Assembly: GCA_010365205.1 (NCBI GenBank)
Contig: JAAFGU010000286.1
Coordinates: 1 to 7,300 of the forward strand
Direction of reading: 5' to 3'
DNA from: Aromatoleum sp.
GTDB taxonomy: Bacteria; Pseudomonadota; Gammaproteobacteria; Burkholderiales; Casimicrobiaceae
Length of the DNA stretch: 7,300 nt
Shown here piece after piece: positions 6,280 through 7,300 of the stretch. A program made the position numbers and the translations under genes. Position 1 is the stretch's first letter. Each line of letters begins with the position of its first letter. The notes under the pieces were generated by a model. That model worked only from the letters and a program-made list of their open reading frames with translations, was not told the DNA's origin and did no database searches.

Positions 6280-6284
6280 AGGAG
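6280..6284 (+). promoter_or_regulatory. Ribosome binding site that fixes the propeller gene start
   Basis: AGGAG lies four bases before ATG 6289. This favours 6289 over the in-frame ATG at 6277 and TTG at 6265, which have no such site and would put extra residues ahead of the signal peptide. Confidence 0.6.
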
Positions 6285-6288
6285 CAAC

Positions 6289-7242
6289 ATGAAATTGTCG
6301 CACGCAGTCGCCGCGGCGCTGGTGCTGGTTGCCGGGCCATTCGCCGCCGCGTCGTCGCCGGCGGCGACCGGGTACGTGCCCAACGAGGGCTCCGGTACCG
6401 TCTCCGTCATCGATACGGCAACCGACACTGTGACCGGCACGCTGAAGATCGGCCAGAAGCCGCGCGGCATCGCGCTCGCCGCCGACGGCGTACGCCTGTA
6501 CGTCAGCGACCAGACCGGAAACTCGCTCGTCGTCTACGACACCGCGCAGAAGGCGGTCATCGCCACGATCCCGCTGGGCGATTCGCCCGAAGCGATCTAC
6601 CTGTCCACCGACGGCAAATGGCTGTCCGCGGCGATCGAGGAAAACGACCAGATCGTCATCGTCGACACCGTGGCGCTCAAGGTCGCGCGCAAACTGAAGA
6701 TGAAGGGCAAGAATCCGGAGCACGCCGTGTGGAGTCCCGATGGACGCTGGCTCTACGTCAGTGCCGAAGAAGCGGACTCGGTGGACATCGTCGACGTCGA
6801 GCGTCGCGAGGTCGCGAAATCGGTGAAGGTCGGCGATCGTCCGCGCGGCATCGGCTTCCTGCCGGACGGCAGTCGCGCCTATGTCGCCGTCGAGAACGCC
6901 GATACCGTCAACGTGTTCGACACCCGGACGCATGACGTCGTGGCCCGCATCAAGGCGGGCAAGCGTTCGAACGGCGTCGTCGTGCATCCGGACGGCAAAC
7001 GCGTGTTCGTCACTTCGGGCGGCGAGGGAACGGTCCAGGTCATCGATGTCGCGACAAACACGATCGTCGCCAGCGTCGCCGTCGGCAAGCGGCCGTGGAA
7101 CATGGCGCTGACCCCGGACGGCAGGAAGCTCTACGTCGCCTGCGGCCGTTCGAACGCGGTGGCGGTCGTCGACACCGAGACGCTGAAAAAAATCGCCGAG
7201 ATCCCCGTGGGCGAACTGCCCTGGGGCGTCGCGATCCGTTGA
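6289..7242 (+). CDS. YVTN-family beta-propeller, PQQ-dependent catabolism-associated type
   Basis: A 317-residue periplasmic protein. It has a signal peptide (MKLSHAVAAALVLVAGPFAA, cut near residue 21) and then seven repeats of about 42 residues with the pattern 'PDG-x-x-x-YV-…-V-x-V-x-D-…-V-x-x-I-x-V-G-x-x-P-x-G'. PDG occurs at 150-152, 192-194, 234-236 and 277-279, and IDTATDTV, VDTVALKV, VDVERREV, FDTRTHDV, IDVATNTI and VDTETLKK mark the blades. Length, blade number and the ending PVGELPWGVAIR match the TIGR03866 class (PQQ-dependent catabolism-associated beta-propeller). Members of that class sit in operons with an ABC transporter and PQQ alcohol dehydrogenases. The biochemical role of the class is not established. 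It is divergent from the PqqU-like receptor across 118 bases, and the next gene overlaps its stop codon, so it is likely the first gene of a transport operon running off the window. The general propeller call is certain; the subclass is likely. Confidence 0.9.
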   Translation: MKLSHAVAAALVLVAGPFAAASSPAATGYVPNEGSGTVSVIDTATDTVTGTLKIGQKPRGIALAADGVRLYVSDQTGNSLVVYDTAQKAVIATIPLGDSPEAIYLSTDGKWLSAAIEENDQIVIVDTVALKVARKLKMKGKNPEHAVWSPDGRWLYVSAEEADSVDIVDVERREVAKSVKVGDRPRGIGFLPDGSRAYVAVENADTVNVFDTRTHDVVARIKAGKRSNGVVVHPDGKRVFVTSGGEGTVQVIDVATNTIVASVAVGKRPWNMALTPDGRKLYVACGRSNAVAVVDTETLKKIAEIPVGELPWGVAIR

Positions 7243-7300
7243 TCGCGGTGCGGCCCCGCGCCCCGAGGCTCGCGCTCGCCGCCGCCTTCGCCGCGCTAGC
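7239..7300 (+). CDS. Start of an exported protein, possibly an ABC transporter binding protein (partial)
   Basis: A frame overlapping the propeller stop begins at TTG 7239 or GTG 7248 and reads VRPRAPRLALAAAFAALA to the window edge: a basic segment followed by an alanine/leucine-rich core, the form of a Sec signal peptide. No clear Shine-Dalgarno sequence is seen, but the overlap with TGA 7240-7242 would allow coupled translation. In operons with this type of propeller, a neighbour is commonly a periplasmic ABC substrate-binding protein or a CXXCW-motif protein. Either could start like this. Only about 20 codons are visible, so identity is open. Confidence 0.45.
   Translation, partial: MIAVRPRAPRLALAAAFAAL

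Noticed and set aside
6171..6470. N-terminal extension of the TonB receptor frame
   Set aside because: It would overlap the divergent propeller gene and precede a proper signal peptide.

Overview
High-GC Pseudomonadota-type DNA (roughly two-thirds G+C by eye). Most encoded proteins carry Sec signal peptides and act in the periplasm, outer membrane or inner membrane. The mix of a c4-type dihaem cytochrome, a b561 cytochrome, a TonB-dependent receptor and a PQQ dehydrogenase suggests a beta- or gammaproteobacterium. The taxon is inferred, not shown. No rRNA, tRNA, CRISPR array, insertion sequence or origin was seen.

Layout, left to right. (1) Positions 1-64, minus strand: the first 21 codons of a gene resembling the [2Fe-2S] small subunit of a molybdenum hydroxylase, with a good ribosome binding site and a sigma70-like promoter. 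(2) 224-823, minus: a c4-like dihaem cytochrome c. (3) 900-2627, minus: a PQQ-dependent alcohol dehydrogenase of the methanol/ethanol family, carrying the Asp-x-Asp signature of lanthanide-dependent enzymes. A strong stem-loop with a U-tract separates it from the cytochrome gene. (4) 2812-3510, plus: an exported ankyrin-repeat protein, transcribed divergently from the dehydrogenase from adjacent back-to-back promoters. (5) 3511-4063, minus: a cytochrome b561 whose reading frame is broken by a +1 shift. (6) 4044-6170, minus: a TonB-dependent receptor with extensive motif identity to YncD/PqqU, the PQQ importer of E. coli. It overlaps the b561 gene by 20 bp. (7) 6289-7242, plus: a seven-bladed YVTN propeller of the 'PQQ-dependent catabolism-associated' type. 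(8) 7239-7300, plus: the start of a further exported protein overlapping the propeller stop.

Taken together, at least three genes point to PQQ biology: a quinoprotein dehydrogenase (use of PQQ), a PqqU-like receptor (capture of external PQQ) and a PQQ-associated propeller (normally linked to an ABC transporter). The likely electron route is substrate to PQQ dehydrogenase to dihaem cytochrome c. The b561 protein may offer a second membrane link. My main proposal is that this is a PQQ acquisition-and-use locus, probably lanthanide-supported, in which the outer-membrane receptor supplies the cofactor. No PQQ biosynthesis gene lies in the window. Whether the rest of the genome has one is the decisive question.
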